From: Bacteroidia bacterium
GTDB taxonomy: Bacteria > Bacteroidota > Bacteroidia > Bacteroidales > BM520
Direction: 5' to 3'
Assembly (NCBI GenBank): GCA_009930445.1
Contig: RZYD01000148.1
Coordinates: 1 to 6,114 of the forward strand
Length of the DNA stretch: 6,114 nucleotides
Shown: positions 1-6,114 of the stretch, piece by piece
Numbering within the stretch: position 1 is the first letter of the stretch
How the letters are laid out: the number at the start of each line of letters is the position of its first letter
Made by a program: the position numbers and the translations under genes
The notes under the pieces: model-generated
The model's input: the letters and a program-made list of their open reading frames with translations, nothing else
Database searches by the model: none
Told to the model about the DNA's origin: nothing

Positions 1-20
1 ATACAGAAAATATGGGGTGG

Positions 21-1130
21 CTAAAATCCGAAAAGTGATTCCAGTTTTTCTCTCAATGCTTCTTCACGTAAATTCCAGGCAAGGATAATTCCGTTTTTAT
101 CCATTAGAAAATTGCTGGGAATACTGCGGATACCATAGAGTTTACCTGCAGCATTGTCCCAGTAACTGAGGTCTGAAACATGGTGCCATGTGAGTTGGTC
201 TTCCTTAATACCCTGAACCCATTTTTCACGGTCGCGGTCGAAAGAAACCCCGACGATTTCCAATCCTGCTTCGTGATATTTTTGGTAGGCGTTAACAACA
301 TTAGGATTTTCCATACGGCAGGGTACACACCAGGAAGCCCAGAAGTCAACCAGTGTATATTGGCCCATCATTTCAGACAGGGCCAGGCTGTTACCTCGCG
401 TATCTTCCATCGTGAAATCAATAAATTTTTGGCCGGGTGCGATGCTTTTTAATACATCAAGACGCTCTTTCACATATCCGGCATAGATCGATTTTTTGAT
501 TTCCTCAGTCAGCCCGTCATATAAGGGCTCCATGGTTTCTAATGTATATAAATAGGCATTACGCCAGAGAAGAAACGGGGCGATCGCTTTATCTTTATTG
601 TTTATGATAAAACGGGTTTTGGCTTCATTTTGTGTCGATTCCAGTGAATCAAGCTGATATTCCAGTTCTGCGGCCAGAACTTCGTTAGCCGATTGCCGTG
701 CCATTTTGTATTGGTTATACACATCCGATAGTTGACGGTTAACGGCATCATCCTCCGCTTTGTAGGCGTTGTAAAGGGTATTGTTTTCGGTTCCGGTAAT
801 TTCCAATGTATGTAACTTCTCCCCTTTTTGTGTCAGGGTGATTACTCCTTCTTCCATAAAAAAATCGGTAAATGGCCTTCCCGGCTCAGTCGCCAGATAC
901 CGCACTAAAGGCTCAGTTGCGGTACCGGTAAATGAAAACAGGCCATTTTTCGCTGCTATACTATCGTGTATGATAAAATTACTTCCTTCTCTTTCAAGCA
1001 GATATACAGTTTTGTTTTCTACTGACGGAAGGCTGGCATGAATTGATACGGTGTGGTTGGTTTTTTGCTGACATGCAATCAGCGCAACAGCGGTGGTGAG
1101 TAAAATAATTGCTTTCTTCATTCTTTGCAT
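21..1130 (-). CDS. TlpA-like thioredoxin-fold lipoprotein with DUF4369-type N-terminal domain
   Basis: Predicted envelope thiol-disulfide oxidoreductase of 369 residues. Residues 1-20 form a lipoprotein signal: basic start, hydrophobic core, and lipobox LIAC with the acylated cysteine at C20. Residues about 27-125 are beta-rich and resemble DUF4369, the domain often placed before TlpA domains in Bacteroidota. A charged helical linker covers about 126-230. The thioredoxin/AhpC-TSA-like domain spans about 231-369, with active site WCVPC (C268 and C271) and the cis-proline motif SIPS (P338). Both redox cysteines and the cis-proline are present, so it should be catalytically competent; whether it reduces or oxidises, and its substrate, cannot be told. 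M4 (codon at 1119-1121) is an equally good start and gives a typical MKK signal peptide; neither start has a clear Shine-Dalgarno. It lies 122 bp downstream of mreD behind a possible terminator, so it is probably transcribed separately. Family call is strong; specific role is unknown. Confidence 0.93.
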   Translation of the reverse strand: MQRMKKAIILLTTAVALIACQQKTNHTVSIHASLPSVENKTVYLLEREGSNFIIHDSIAAKNGLFSFTGTATEPLVRYLATEPGRPFTDFFMEEGVITLTQKGEKLHTLEITGTENNTLYNAYKAEDDAVNRQLSDVYNQYKMARQSANEVLAAELEYQLDSLESTQNEAKTRFIINNKDKAIAPFLLWRNAYLYTLETMEPLYDGLTEEIKKSIYAGYVKERLDVLKSIAPGQKFIDFTMEDTRGNSLALSEMMGQYTLVDFWASWCVPCRMENPNVVNAYQKYHEAGLEIVGVSFDRDREKWVQGIKEDQLTWHHVSDLSYWDNAAGKLYGIRSIPSNFLMDKNGIILAWNLREEALREKLESLFGF

Positions 1131-1200
1131 TTAGGGGTTAAAAATTTTATTCATCATCTTTTTATAGCGGCACATTATGGGCATATATTTGTTAAAGACA

Positions 1201-1240
1201 ACAAAAAATGAAACCCGGTTCCATGTTATTCCTCTGGGTT
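1201..1240 (-). terminator. Possible weak intrinsic terminator after mreD
   Basis: Read on the minus strand, this begins 12 nt after the mreD stop codon. AACCC (1240-1236) can pair with GGGTT (1216-1212), and an inner GG/CC pair can stack with a bulge. A run of six T follows (1208-1203), four nt after the stem. The stem is short and the loop long, so the call is tentative. It would separate the purH-mre operon from the downstream lipoprotein gene. Confidence 0.3.
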
Positions 1241-1252
1241 GAATGCAATGGT

Positions 1253-1762
1253 TTATTTCTTTTTGTAATAGAAGAGATATTGCGAAAGGAATGCAAGGAA
1301 AAAAGTGATGGCAGCACTTGTTAGTGCTTGTGTGAGCGTGATAAAGAAGCGGTCAAATGTCATACTTTCGAGCAGAAAAAGGTACACATGATGCAGAACA
1401 ATCAGCATCAGTGAATACAAAAAGTACCATCGGGTGCCCATGATAAAAAGTGTTGGGCGCATACCGGGTTCAATTTCTCTGCTGGTTGAAATCATGCGAA
1501 CGATAAAGGGTCGCGCGAAAGCAACCAATACCGCAGCTGAAGTATGAAGCCCGGGGGTATGCGTAAAAAGGTCAATGCTTAATCCTAATAAAAATGCGAT
1601 GATCAGCTGAAGCCATCCCGGACTGTCGAAAGGCAGCATGAGTAAAAACAGAATATAAATGTACGGGTTAATTGATCCACCGAGGTTAACACGATTGAAG
1701 ACCAGTACCTGTGCGGCTACGAAAAGCACAAAACGAAGCAGTTGAATCCCTGTGTTTTTCAT
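1253..1762 (-). CDS. mreD: Rod shape-determining protein MreD
   Basis: Integral inner-membrane subunit of the Rod complex (elongasome), which with MreC couples MreB filaments to the cell-wall synthases. The 169-residue protein is almost entirely hydrophobic, with about five or six predicted membrane segments near residues 7-23, 32-46, 51-68, 73-90, 112-131 and 140-166, and a basic KKK C-terminus. The loop around residues 60-75 (GLSIDLFTHTPGLHT) resembles the conserved G-x-x-x-D region of MreD proteins. Length is normal for the family. Its ATG overlaps the mreC stop codon by four bases (ATGA, 1759-1762), typical of translational coupling, and it has an unusually good Shine-Dalgarno inside the end of mreC. 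The assignment rests on position after mreC plus topology, since MreD sequences diverge strongly. The usual next genes, mrdA (PBP2) and rodA, do not follow. Confidence 0.93.
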   Translation of the reverse strand: MKNTGIQLLRFVLFVAAQVLVFNRVNLGGSINPYIYILFLLMLPFDSPGWLQLIIAFLLGLSIDLFTHTPGLHTSAAVLVAFARPFIVRMISTSREIEPGMRPTLFIMGTRWYFLYSLMLIVLHHVYLFLLESMTFDRFFITLTQALTSAAITFFLAFLSQYLFYYKKK

Positions 1763-2583
1763 CGTTCCTCCATTTCATTTATGGTGTTCAGCCAACGTAA
1801 GGTATCTGCTTCATGGATTTCAATGGCGTATACATGGTAAAGGGCATTGAAATTTTCAGCCAGTTTGAGTGAAATATGGTAGAAATGATCGCCTGGTTGC
1901 CATTCAACCTGGTCTACAACGCCAATGAGAAGGTTTTCAGGGAAAATGTGTGAATAGCCGCTGGTAATTACTGAATCGCCTGTATTTACCGTGATATGGG
2001 TTGGAATATCGAGTAATTCTGTTGAGTGATAGCTGTTTCCGGGCCACACAATACGTCCGATTTCCCGGGTGTTTTTTAATCGTGCGCTGATTTGGCAGTT
2101 TAAATTGATGAGCGAAATCACACTGCTGTAATTTTCTGCCACATGGGTAACGATTCCCACAACACCCTGGGAAGAGATTACGCCCTGGTCGGGTTTTATT
2201 CCCTGTGCCCTACCCTTATCGAGCATGAGATAATTGTATTTTTTATTCACGGAATTACTAATCACTTTTGCGGGAATATAGTGCATACGGTGGGGATTCG
2301 AATCGGCAGGCCATTGCATGGCAGTGTTATCTTGTAGCGCCAGAAAGGTGCGTAACCGGGCATTTTCTTTGGTAAGTATTTTGTTTTGCTGGTTGAGGTG
2401 AAGGTATTGGGTTACGGAAAATACTTGTTCATTGATATGACCTCTGAATGCGGTGGTGGCTTTTAATAGCCGGTTGTGTTGGTAGCTGTTATTGGAAAAA
2501 TACATCCCCAGGCTCATTCCCATCAGAACGATAAATAGCAGGATCAGGTGATGGCGCAAAAGGAATGCAAAAAGGTTCCGCAT
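1759..2583 (-). CDS. mreC: Rod shape-determining protein MreC
   Basis: Bitopic inner-membrane scaffold of the elongasome; its periplasmic part is known to contact PBP2 and MreD. The 274-residue protein has a short basic cytoplasmic N-terminus, one membrane helix at about residues 12-29, a polar helical stretch at about 55-83 that fits the family's coiled coil (QQNKILTKENARLR), and the paired beta-barrel domain from about 101 to 256. Within the latter are typical MreC signatures: the AKVISN strand (105-110), LDKGRAQGIKPDQGV (121-135) and the GVVGIV segment (140-145), followed by NTGDSVITSG (200-209). Length is normal for Bacteroidota MreC, without the long proline-rich tail seen in some proteobacteria. 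It starts 14 bp after the mreB stop codon with no clear Shine-Dalgarno and overlaps mreD by four bases, so mreB, mreC and mreD are almost certainly co-transcribed. Confidence 0.97.
   Translation of the reverse strand: MRNLFAFLLRHHLILLFIVLMGMSLGMYFSNNSYQHNRLLKATTAFRGHINEQVFSVTQYLHLNQQNKILTKENARLRTFLALQDNTAMQWPADSNPHRMHYIPAKVISNSVNKKYNYLMLDKGRAQGIKPDQGVISSQGVVGIVTHVAENYSSVISLINLNCQISARLKNTREIGRIVWPGNSYHSTELLDIPTHITVNTGDSVITSGYSHIFPENLLIGVVDQVEWQPGDHFYHISLKLAENFNALYHVYAIEIHEADTLRWLNTINEMEER
1763..1771 (-). promoter_or_regulatory. Strong Shine-Dalgarno for mreD inside the mreC 3' end
   Basis: On the minus strand GGAGG (1771-1767) lies four bases before the mreD ATG (1762-1760). The same bases encode the last residues of MreC (MEER). 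It supports the chosen mreD start. It stands out because the other genes in this window have no recognisable Shine-Dalgarno, as is common in Bacteroidota. Confidence 0.6.
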
Positions 2584-2597
2584 GAATAGTGAATCGT

Positions 2598-3620
2598 TTA
2601 TTTGATAAGGAATGTAAACTTATCAAAGTTTTTAAGTGCTATACCCGTTCCCCGGGCTACAGCGCGCAGCGGGTCTTCCGCTACATGGACGGGGAGTTTG
2701 GTTTTGTTATGAATTCGTTTATCCAGTCCCCTGAGCATTGATCCGCCTCCGGCGAGGTAAATTCCTGTACGGAAAATATCTGCCGCCAGTTCTGGTGGGG
2801 TCATTTCCAGTGCATTCAGCACAGCCGTTTCGATTTTTGAAATCGATTTGTCGAGGGAATGGGCGATTTCTTTGTAATTTACAATCACTTCTTTGGGAAT
2901 TCCGGTGAGCATGTCGCGTCCGTGTACGGCATAATCCTCCGGTGGATTTTCAATTTCTTCCATGGCAGCACCCACTTCTATTTTTATGCGCTCTGCTGTT
3001 CGTTCCCCGATGTTGATGTTATGTTGTTTGCGCATGTATTCCTCTATATCGAGGTTAAAATCGTCTCCTGCTATTCGGATGGATTTATTATTTACGATGC
3101 CTCCCAGTGCAATAACAGCAATTTCACTGGTTCCCCCGCCAATATCAATAATCATGTTTCCGGTGGGTTCCAGTACGTCAATACCGATTCCTATGGCCGC
3201 AGCCATCGGCTCATGGATAAGCTTCACTTCTCTTGCGCCTGCCTGTTCAGCTGAATCCTTTACCGCGCGTTCTTCCACTTCGGTAATTCCGGAGGGGATG
3301 CAAATTACCATTTTTAATGCTGGCGGAAAGAGGTTTTTTTTCGGGTTGATCATTTTGATCATCTCTCTGATCATGTGCTCTGCTGCCTGGAAATCAGCGA
3401 TAACACCATCGCGGAGCGGCCGGATGGTTTTTATATTTTCGTGGGTCTTCCCATGCATCATCATGGCGCGTTTCCCAACGGCAATAATTTTACCCGACGA
3501 TCTTTCAATGGCCACAATGGAGGGTTCATCCACTACTACTTTATCGTTGTATATGATGATTGTATTGGCCGTACCCAGGTCGATAGCAATCTCTTTTGTC
3601 AAAAAGGAAAATATTCCCAT
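2598..3620 (-). CDS. mreB: Rod shape-determining protein MreB (bacterial actin)
   Basis: ATP-dependent actin homologue that forms short filaments under the inner membrane and orients lateral peptidoglycan synthesis. The 340-residue protein is full length and has the actin-fold nucleotide motifs in order: phosphate-1 loop IDLGTANT (13-20), a HEPMAAAIG motif (136-144) whose glutamate E137 matches the catalytic position, phosphate-2 loop DIGGGTSE (159-166), and adenosine-binding motif LAGGGSMLRGL (289-299). The N-terminus MGIFSFLTKE is hydrophobic and could help membrane contact, as amphipathic N-termini do in some MreBs; this is inference. The start codon is 12 bp after the purH stop codon and leaves no room for a separate promoter outside purH, so mreB is probably read from the purH promoter. 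Nothing appears degraded or unusual. Confidence 0.98.
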   Translation of the reverse strand: MGIFSFLTKEIAIDLGTANTIIIYNDKVVVDEPSIVAIERSSGKIIAVGKRAMMMHGKTHENIKTIRPLRDGVIADFQAAEHMIREMIKMINPKKNLFPPALKMVICIPSGITEVEERAVKDSAEQAGAREVKLIHEPMAAAIGIGIDVLEPTGNMIIDIGGGTSEIAVIALGGIVNNKSIRIAGDDFNLDIEEYMRKQHNINIGERTAERIKIEVGAAMEEIENPPEDYAVHGRDMLTGIPKEVIVNYKEIAHSLDKSISKIETAVLNALEMTPPELAADIFRTGIYLAGGGSMLRGLDKRIHNKTKLPVHVAEDPLRAVARGTGIALKNFDKFTFLIK

Positions 3621-3632
3621 GTTTTTCAGTTT

Positions 3633-5150
3633 TTAATGTTTAAAATGGCGCACGCCGGTGAAAACCATCGACATGGTATGTTCGTTGCAGAAATCAATAC
3701 TGAGCTGATCACGTATTGAACCACCTGGTTGAATAACGGTTCGGATTCCGGCATGATAAGCCTCTTCAACACTGTCGGAGAAAGGAAAAAAGGCATCGGA
3801 GGCCATTACGGCTCCTTCTGTTTCGAAATGACTGGCTTTGGCTTTTGCAATAGCCTGTTTTACCGCATCAATTCTGGAAGTCTGGCCAGTGCCGTTACCG
3901 ATTAGTTGTTTGTTTTTCACCAAAACAATGGCATTGCTTTTTGTATGTTTTACCAGTTTATTGGCAAAAATGGCATCATTTGTTTCCCGGGCATTCGGCT
4001 TTTTAACCGTTATGTATTCAAGTTTTTCTACTCCTTCTGTTGAATGATCTTTTTCCTGGACAAGATAGCCATTTATTGCGGTCTTAACACTATAGGCTGA
4101 AAAAATATACTTCTTTTTTTTCAGGATGATGCGGTTGCTTTTCGATCGGAGCAGTTGAAGCGCTTGCTCCTCATATTCAGGGGCTAAAATCACTTCAAAG
4201 AAGCGTTTGTTGATTTCTTTGGCTGTCGTTAGATCAATACAGGCATTTGCAATAAAAACCCCGCCATACGCCGAAACCGGATCTCCGGCGAGTGCATCGG
4301 TAAAGGCCTGAAGCAAAGTTTCGCGACTGGCGCATCCACAAGCATTGGTATGTTTTAAAATCGCAAAGGTGGGCTCCTGAAATTCCTGAATCAACGCAAT
4401 GGCCGCATCTATGTCGACAAGGTTGTTGTACGATAGCGTTTTTCCGTTCAGTTGTTCAAATACCTCGTCCTGCTTGCCGTAAAATGTACCGGTTTGGTGG
4501 GGATTTTCTCCATAGCGCAGTGGGATATGGGTTTTTTCGTTGATTTTTAATGCTTTTTCTTTCTGCTCACCCAAAAAATAATTACTGATGGCTGTATCAT
4601 AATGGGCGCTTAACTCAAATGCATAACCGGCAAAACGTTTGCGGTCGGCGGGTTGAATGGCTCCGCTTCCTTCTGTCAATAGTGTAACAAATTCTTCGTA
4701 ATAGTCCATGGAGGGAACAACTAGCACGTCGCGGTAATTTTTTGCGGCTGCACGAATCAGGGAGATGCCCCCGATGTCTATTTTTTCAATACATTCTGAT
4801 TCGTCTGCTGCCGATTGTACCGTTTTTTCAAAGGGATATAAATCAACAATCACCAGGTCGATCGGGGGAATTTCATATTGGGTCAGATGTTCCTGATCTT
4901 TTGGATTATCGCTGCGTGAAAGTATTCCTCCAAAGATTTTTGGATGCAATGTCTTCACTCTTCCACCTAAAATCGAGGGGTATCCGGTAACCGATTCCAC
5001 TGTTGTTGCGTCTATCCCCATGCTTGTGATATATTCATACGTGCCACCGGTACTAAAAATTTGTATATTCCGATCGTGTAGCATGCGGATAATCACGTCT
5101 AAATTATTTTTATGATATACAGAAATAAGTGCTGATTTAATTTGTTTCAC
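3633..5150 (-). CDS. purH: Bifunctional AICAR transformylase / IMP cyclohydrolase PurH
   Basis: Cytoplasmic enzyme for the last two steps of de novo IMP synthesis: formyl transfer from 10-formyl-THF to AICAR, then ring closure of FAICAR to IMP. The 505-residue length is normal. The N-terminal MGS-like cyclohydrolase domain (about 1-195) starts with IKSALISVYHK and has FSTGGTYEY (32-40), K66 in GGRVKTLHP, Y105, D125 in KIDIGG and K137 in RAAAKN, which match known cyclohydrolase active-site positions. The C-terminal transformylase domain has LRYGENPHQ (211-219), the catalytic K266-H267 pair in LKHTNACGC, DPVSAYGG (290-297), GNGTGQTSR (418-426) and SDAFFPFSD (451-459). Both activities should be intact. 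It is the first gene of the purH-mreBCD operon; no in-frame ATG lies between its start and the in-frame TAA six bases upstream. No purine riboswitch is visible in the short leader. Confidence 0.98.
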   Translation of the reverse strand: MKQIKSALISVYHKNNLDVIIRMLHDRNIQIFSTGGTYEYITSMGIDATTVESVTGYPSILGGRVKTLHPKIFGGILSRSDNPKDQEHLTQYEIPPIDLVIVDLYPFEKTVQSAADESECIEKIDIGGISLIRAAAKNYRDVLVVPSMDYYEEFVTLLTEGSGAIQPADRKRFAGYAFELSAHYDTAISNYFLGEQKEKALKINEKTHIPLRYGENPHQTGTFYGKQDEVFEQLNGKTLSYNNLVDIDAAIALIQEFQEPTFAILKHTNACGCASRETLLQAFTDALAGDPVSAYGGVFIANACIDLTTAKEINKRFFEVILAPEYEEQALQLLRSKSNRIILKKKKYIFSAYSVKTAINGYLVQEKDHSTEGVEKLEYITVKKPNARETNDAIFANKLVKHTKSNAIVLVKNKQLIGNGTGQTSRIDAVKQAIAKAKASHFETEGAVMASDAFFPFSDSVEEAYHAGIRTVIQPGGSIRDQLSIDFCNEHTMSMVFTGVRHFKH

Positions 5151-5192
5151 TGATTACATTTTTATGTTTGATACCGTGATCTTACAACCCTG

Positions 5193-5224
5193 CAATTTTA
5201 TTAAAAATCAAGTTGATAAACAAC
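5193..5224 (-). promoter_or_regulatory. Candidate Bacteroidota-type promoter for purH-mreBCD
   Basis: On the minus strand GTTG (5224-5221) is followed by a 20-base spacer and TAAAATTG (5200-5193). This fits the Bacteroidota housekeeping consensus of TTTG, 19-21 bases, TAnnTTTG, with one mismatch in each box. Transcription would start a few bases downstream, giving a leader of roughly 35-40 nt before the purH ATG at 5150. The -33 box is one arm of a small inverted repeat (GTTG-ATAAA-CAAC, 5212-5224), whose other arm could serve as a -33 box in the opposite direction. Supported by pattern only. Confidence 0.45.
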
Positions 5225-5239
5225 CTGTGATTTTGATCT

Positions 5240-5260
5240 TTTCGATAATTTTATCCGAAA
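5240..5260. repeat. Imperfect inverted repeat upstream of the ABC permease gene
   Basis: TTTCGATAA (5240-5248) is mirrored by TTATcCGAAA (5251-5260), the right arm having one extra C, around a two-base centre. The element ends 18 bp before the permease start codon and about 16 bp upstream of the candidate purH -33 box. It could be an operator or a small hairpin in the permease leader, but A/T-rich intergenic DNA yields such repeats by chance, so no function is assigned. Confidence 0.35.
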
Positions 5261-5278
5261 TATAAAACTTCATCATTT

Positions 5279-6114
5279 ATGCTTTTACTCAAATTATTAA
5301 AGGAAAGTTTCATTTTTGCCCTTAACTCAGTTATTGTGAATAAGGTGCGTACGACACTTTCATTATTGGGGATTACCATCGGAATATTCAGTATTATTTC
5401 GGTATTAACGGTTTTTGATTCGTTGCAAACCAGTATAAAGAATAGTTTTGATGAGTTGGGTAAGGATGTGATTTTTGTTACCAAGTGGCCCGTGGTTGGA
5501 AATCCGAATACCCCATGGTGGAAATACTGGAATCGTCCACAACCTACGGAACGGGAGCAACGTGAAATTTTGCGCCGAAGCAATGCTGCTGAAACAGCGG
5601 CTGCGTACTATACCTTCAGTAAAAATATTAAGTTTCACTCTAAAACCATCGAAAATACAAGTATTCAGGCTGTTACCCATCAGTTTGATCAGGTAGTTTT
5701 TTTTGAACTGCAGGACGGGCGTTATTTCACTATTGATGAAGCGAATGCGGGGCGAAACGTGGCTATCGTGGGCGCAAAAATTGCCGAAAATCTCTTTGAT
5801 GCAATCGACCCCCTGGGTCAGCAAATTAAAATCGGAGGAAAGAAGGCCATTGTGATTGGTGTTTTTAAACAGCAGGGGAATAGTGCTATGGGAAATTCGA
5901 CCGATGAGGTAATAATGGTGCCTATGGGATTTGGGAAAACGATTTCTTTTTCCCGGAATGTGAATATGGAAATTGCCGTGAAGGCCAAAGAGGGGGTAAG
6001 TAATGCTATGCTCAAAGATGAAATTGCCGGAATTCTGCGCACGGTCCGGAGTATTAAAGCCGGTGAAGAGGACTCGTTCGATATCAATGAGATTTCTGTT
6101 GTTACCAATTATAT
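5279..6114 (+). CDS. ABC transporter permease, MacB/FtsX family (3' end beyond window)
   Basis: The frame from ATG 5279 stays open for 278 codons to the window edge, so only the N-terminal part is seen. It starts MLLLKLLKESFIFALNSVIV and carries NKVRTTLSLLGITIGIF (21-37), the typical N-RT-L-LGI-IG entry into the first membrane helix (about 26-46) of MacB-like permeases. Residues about 47-278 form the periplasmic MacB_PCD-like domain, including GRNVAIVGAKIAENLF (158-173), DPLGQQIKIGG (177-187) and VIGVF (192-196). The three C-terminal membrane helices expected for the family would lie beyond the edge. There is no ATPase domain before it, unlike E. coli MacB, so a separate ATPase is expected. 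Substrate is not predictable; families include lipoprotein release, macrolide and peptide efflux. The start is secure: an in-frame stop lies at 5246-5248 with no ATG between. No Shine-Dalgarno is visible. It is transcribed divergently from purH. Confidence 0.92.
   Translation, partial: MLLLKLLKESFIFALNSVIVNKVRTTLSLLGITIGIFSIISVLTVFDSLQTSIKNSFDELGKDVIFVTKWPVVGNPNTPWWKYWNRPQPTEREQREILRRSNAAETAAAYYTFSKNIKFHSKTIENTSIQAVTHQFDQVVFFELQDGRYFTIDEANAGRNVAIVGAKIAENLFDAIDPLGQQIKIGGKKAIVIGVFKQQGNSAMGNSTDEVIMVPMGFGKTISFSRNVNMEIAVKAKEGVSNAMLKDEIAGILRTVRSIKAGEEDSFDINEISVVTNY

Noticed and set aside
1..20. Left edge, downstream of the lipoprotein gene
   Set aside because: Only 20 bases; no terminator, start codon context or other feature can be supported.
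1131..1200. Possible promoter for the TlpA-like gene
   Set aside because: GTTG followed after 21 bases by TAATGTGC was seen on the minus strand, but the -7 box matches the Bacteroidota consensus too poorly to annotate.
2962..3636. Long plus-strand open frame of 224 codons opposite mreB
   Set aside because: It is antisense to a full-length, motif-complete MreB; its composition mirrors the mreB codons and shows no domain or start signal of its own.
4109..4121. Poly-T/poly-A tract inside purH as a possible frameshift site
   Set aside because: It encodes the KKKK stretch near residue 345 of PurH; the reading frame continues normally and the downstream transformylase motifs are intact, so there is no sign of a frameshift.
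5405..5824. Minus-strand open frames (5251-5583, 5405-5824, 5818-6108) at the right end
   Set aside because: All lie opposite the permease frame, which stays open for 278 codons and carries recognisable MacB-family motifs; the antisense translations look like no known protein.

Overview
The window looks like chromosomal housekeeping DNA from a member of the Bacteroidota. This is inferred from the gene set and order (purH-mreB-mreC-mreD), a TlpA-type lipoprotein with a DUF4369-like N-terminal domain, the near absence of Shine-Dalgarno sequences, and a TTG/N20/TAnnTTTG-like promoter upstream of purH. Genus and species cannot be named from this sequence alone.

Layout, left to right. Positions 21-1130 (minus strand) encode an exported thioredoxin-fold lipoprotein. 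A 122-bp gap follows, holding a weak hairpin plus T-tract that could end the neighbouring operon. Positions 1253-5150 (all minus, transcribed right to left) form a tight operon: purH, mreB, mreC, mreD, with gaps of 12 and 14 bp and a 4-bp overlap. A 128-bp divergent intergenic region (5151-5278) has a candidate purH promoter and an imperfect inverted repeat. From 5279 to the right edge, on the plus strand, is the 5' part of a MacB/FtsX-type ABC transporter permease that continues past the window.

How the genes work together: MreB is the actin-like filament of the elongasome, while MreC and MreD are its membrane partners that link it to peptidoglycan synthesis for rod shape. PurH makes IMP at the end of purine synthesis and seems only to share transcription with the mre genes. 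The TlpA-like lipoprotein and the permease are envelope proteins with no direct functional link visible here.

There are no RNA genes, insertion sequences, CRISPR arrays or phage genes that I can support, and no stretch above 300 bp without a gene. I found no undescribed system. The points most worth a second look are the absence of the elongasome genes mrdA/rodA directly after mreD, and the compact divergent control region at 5151-5278.
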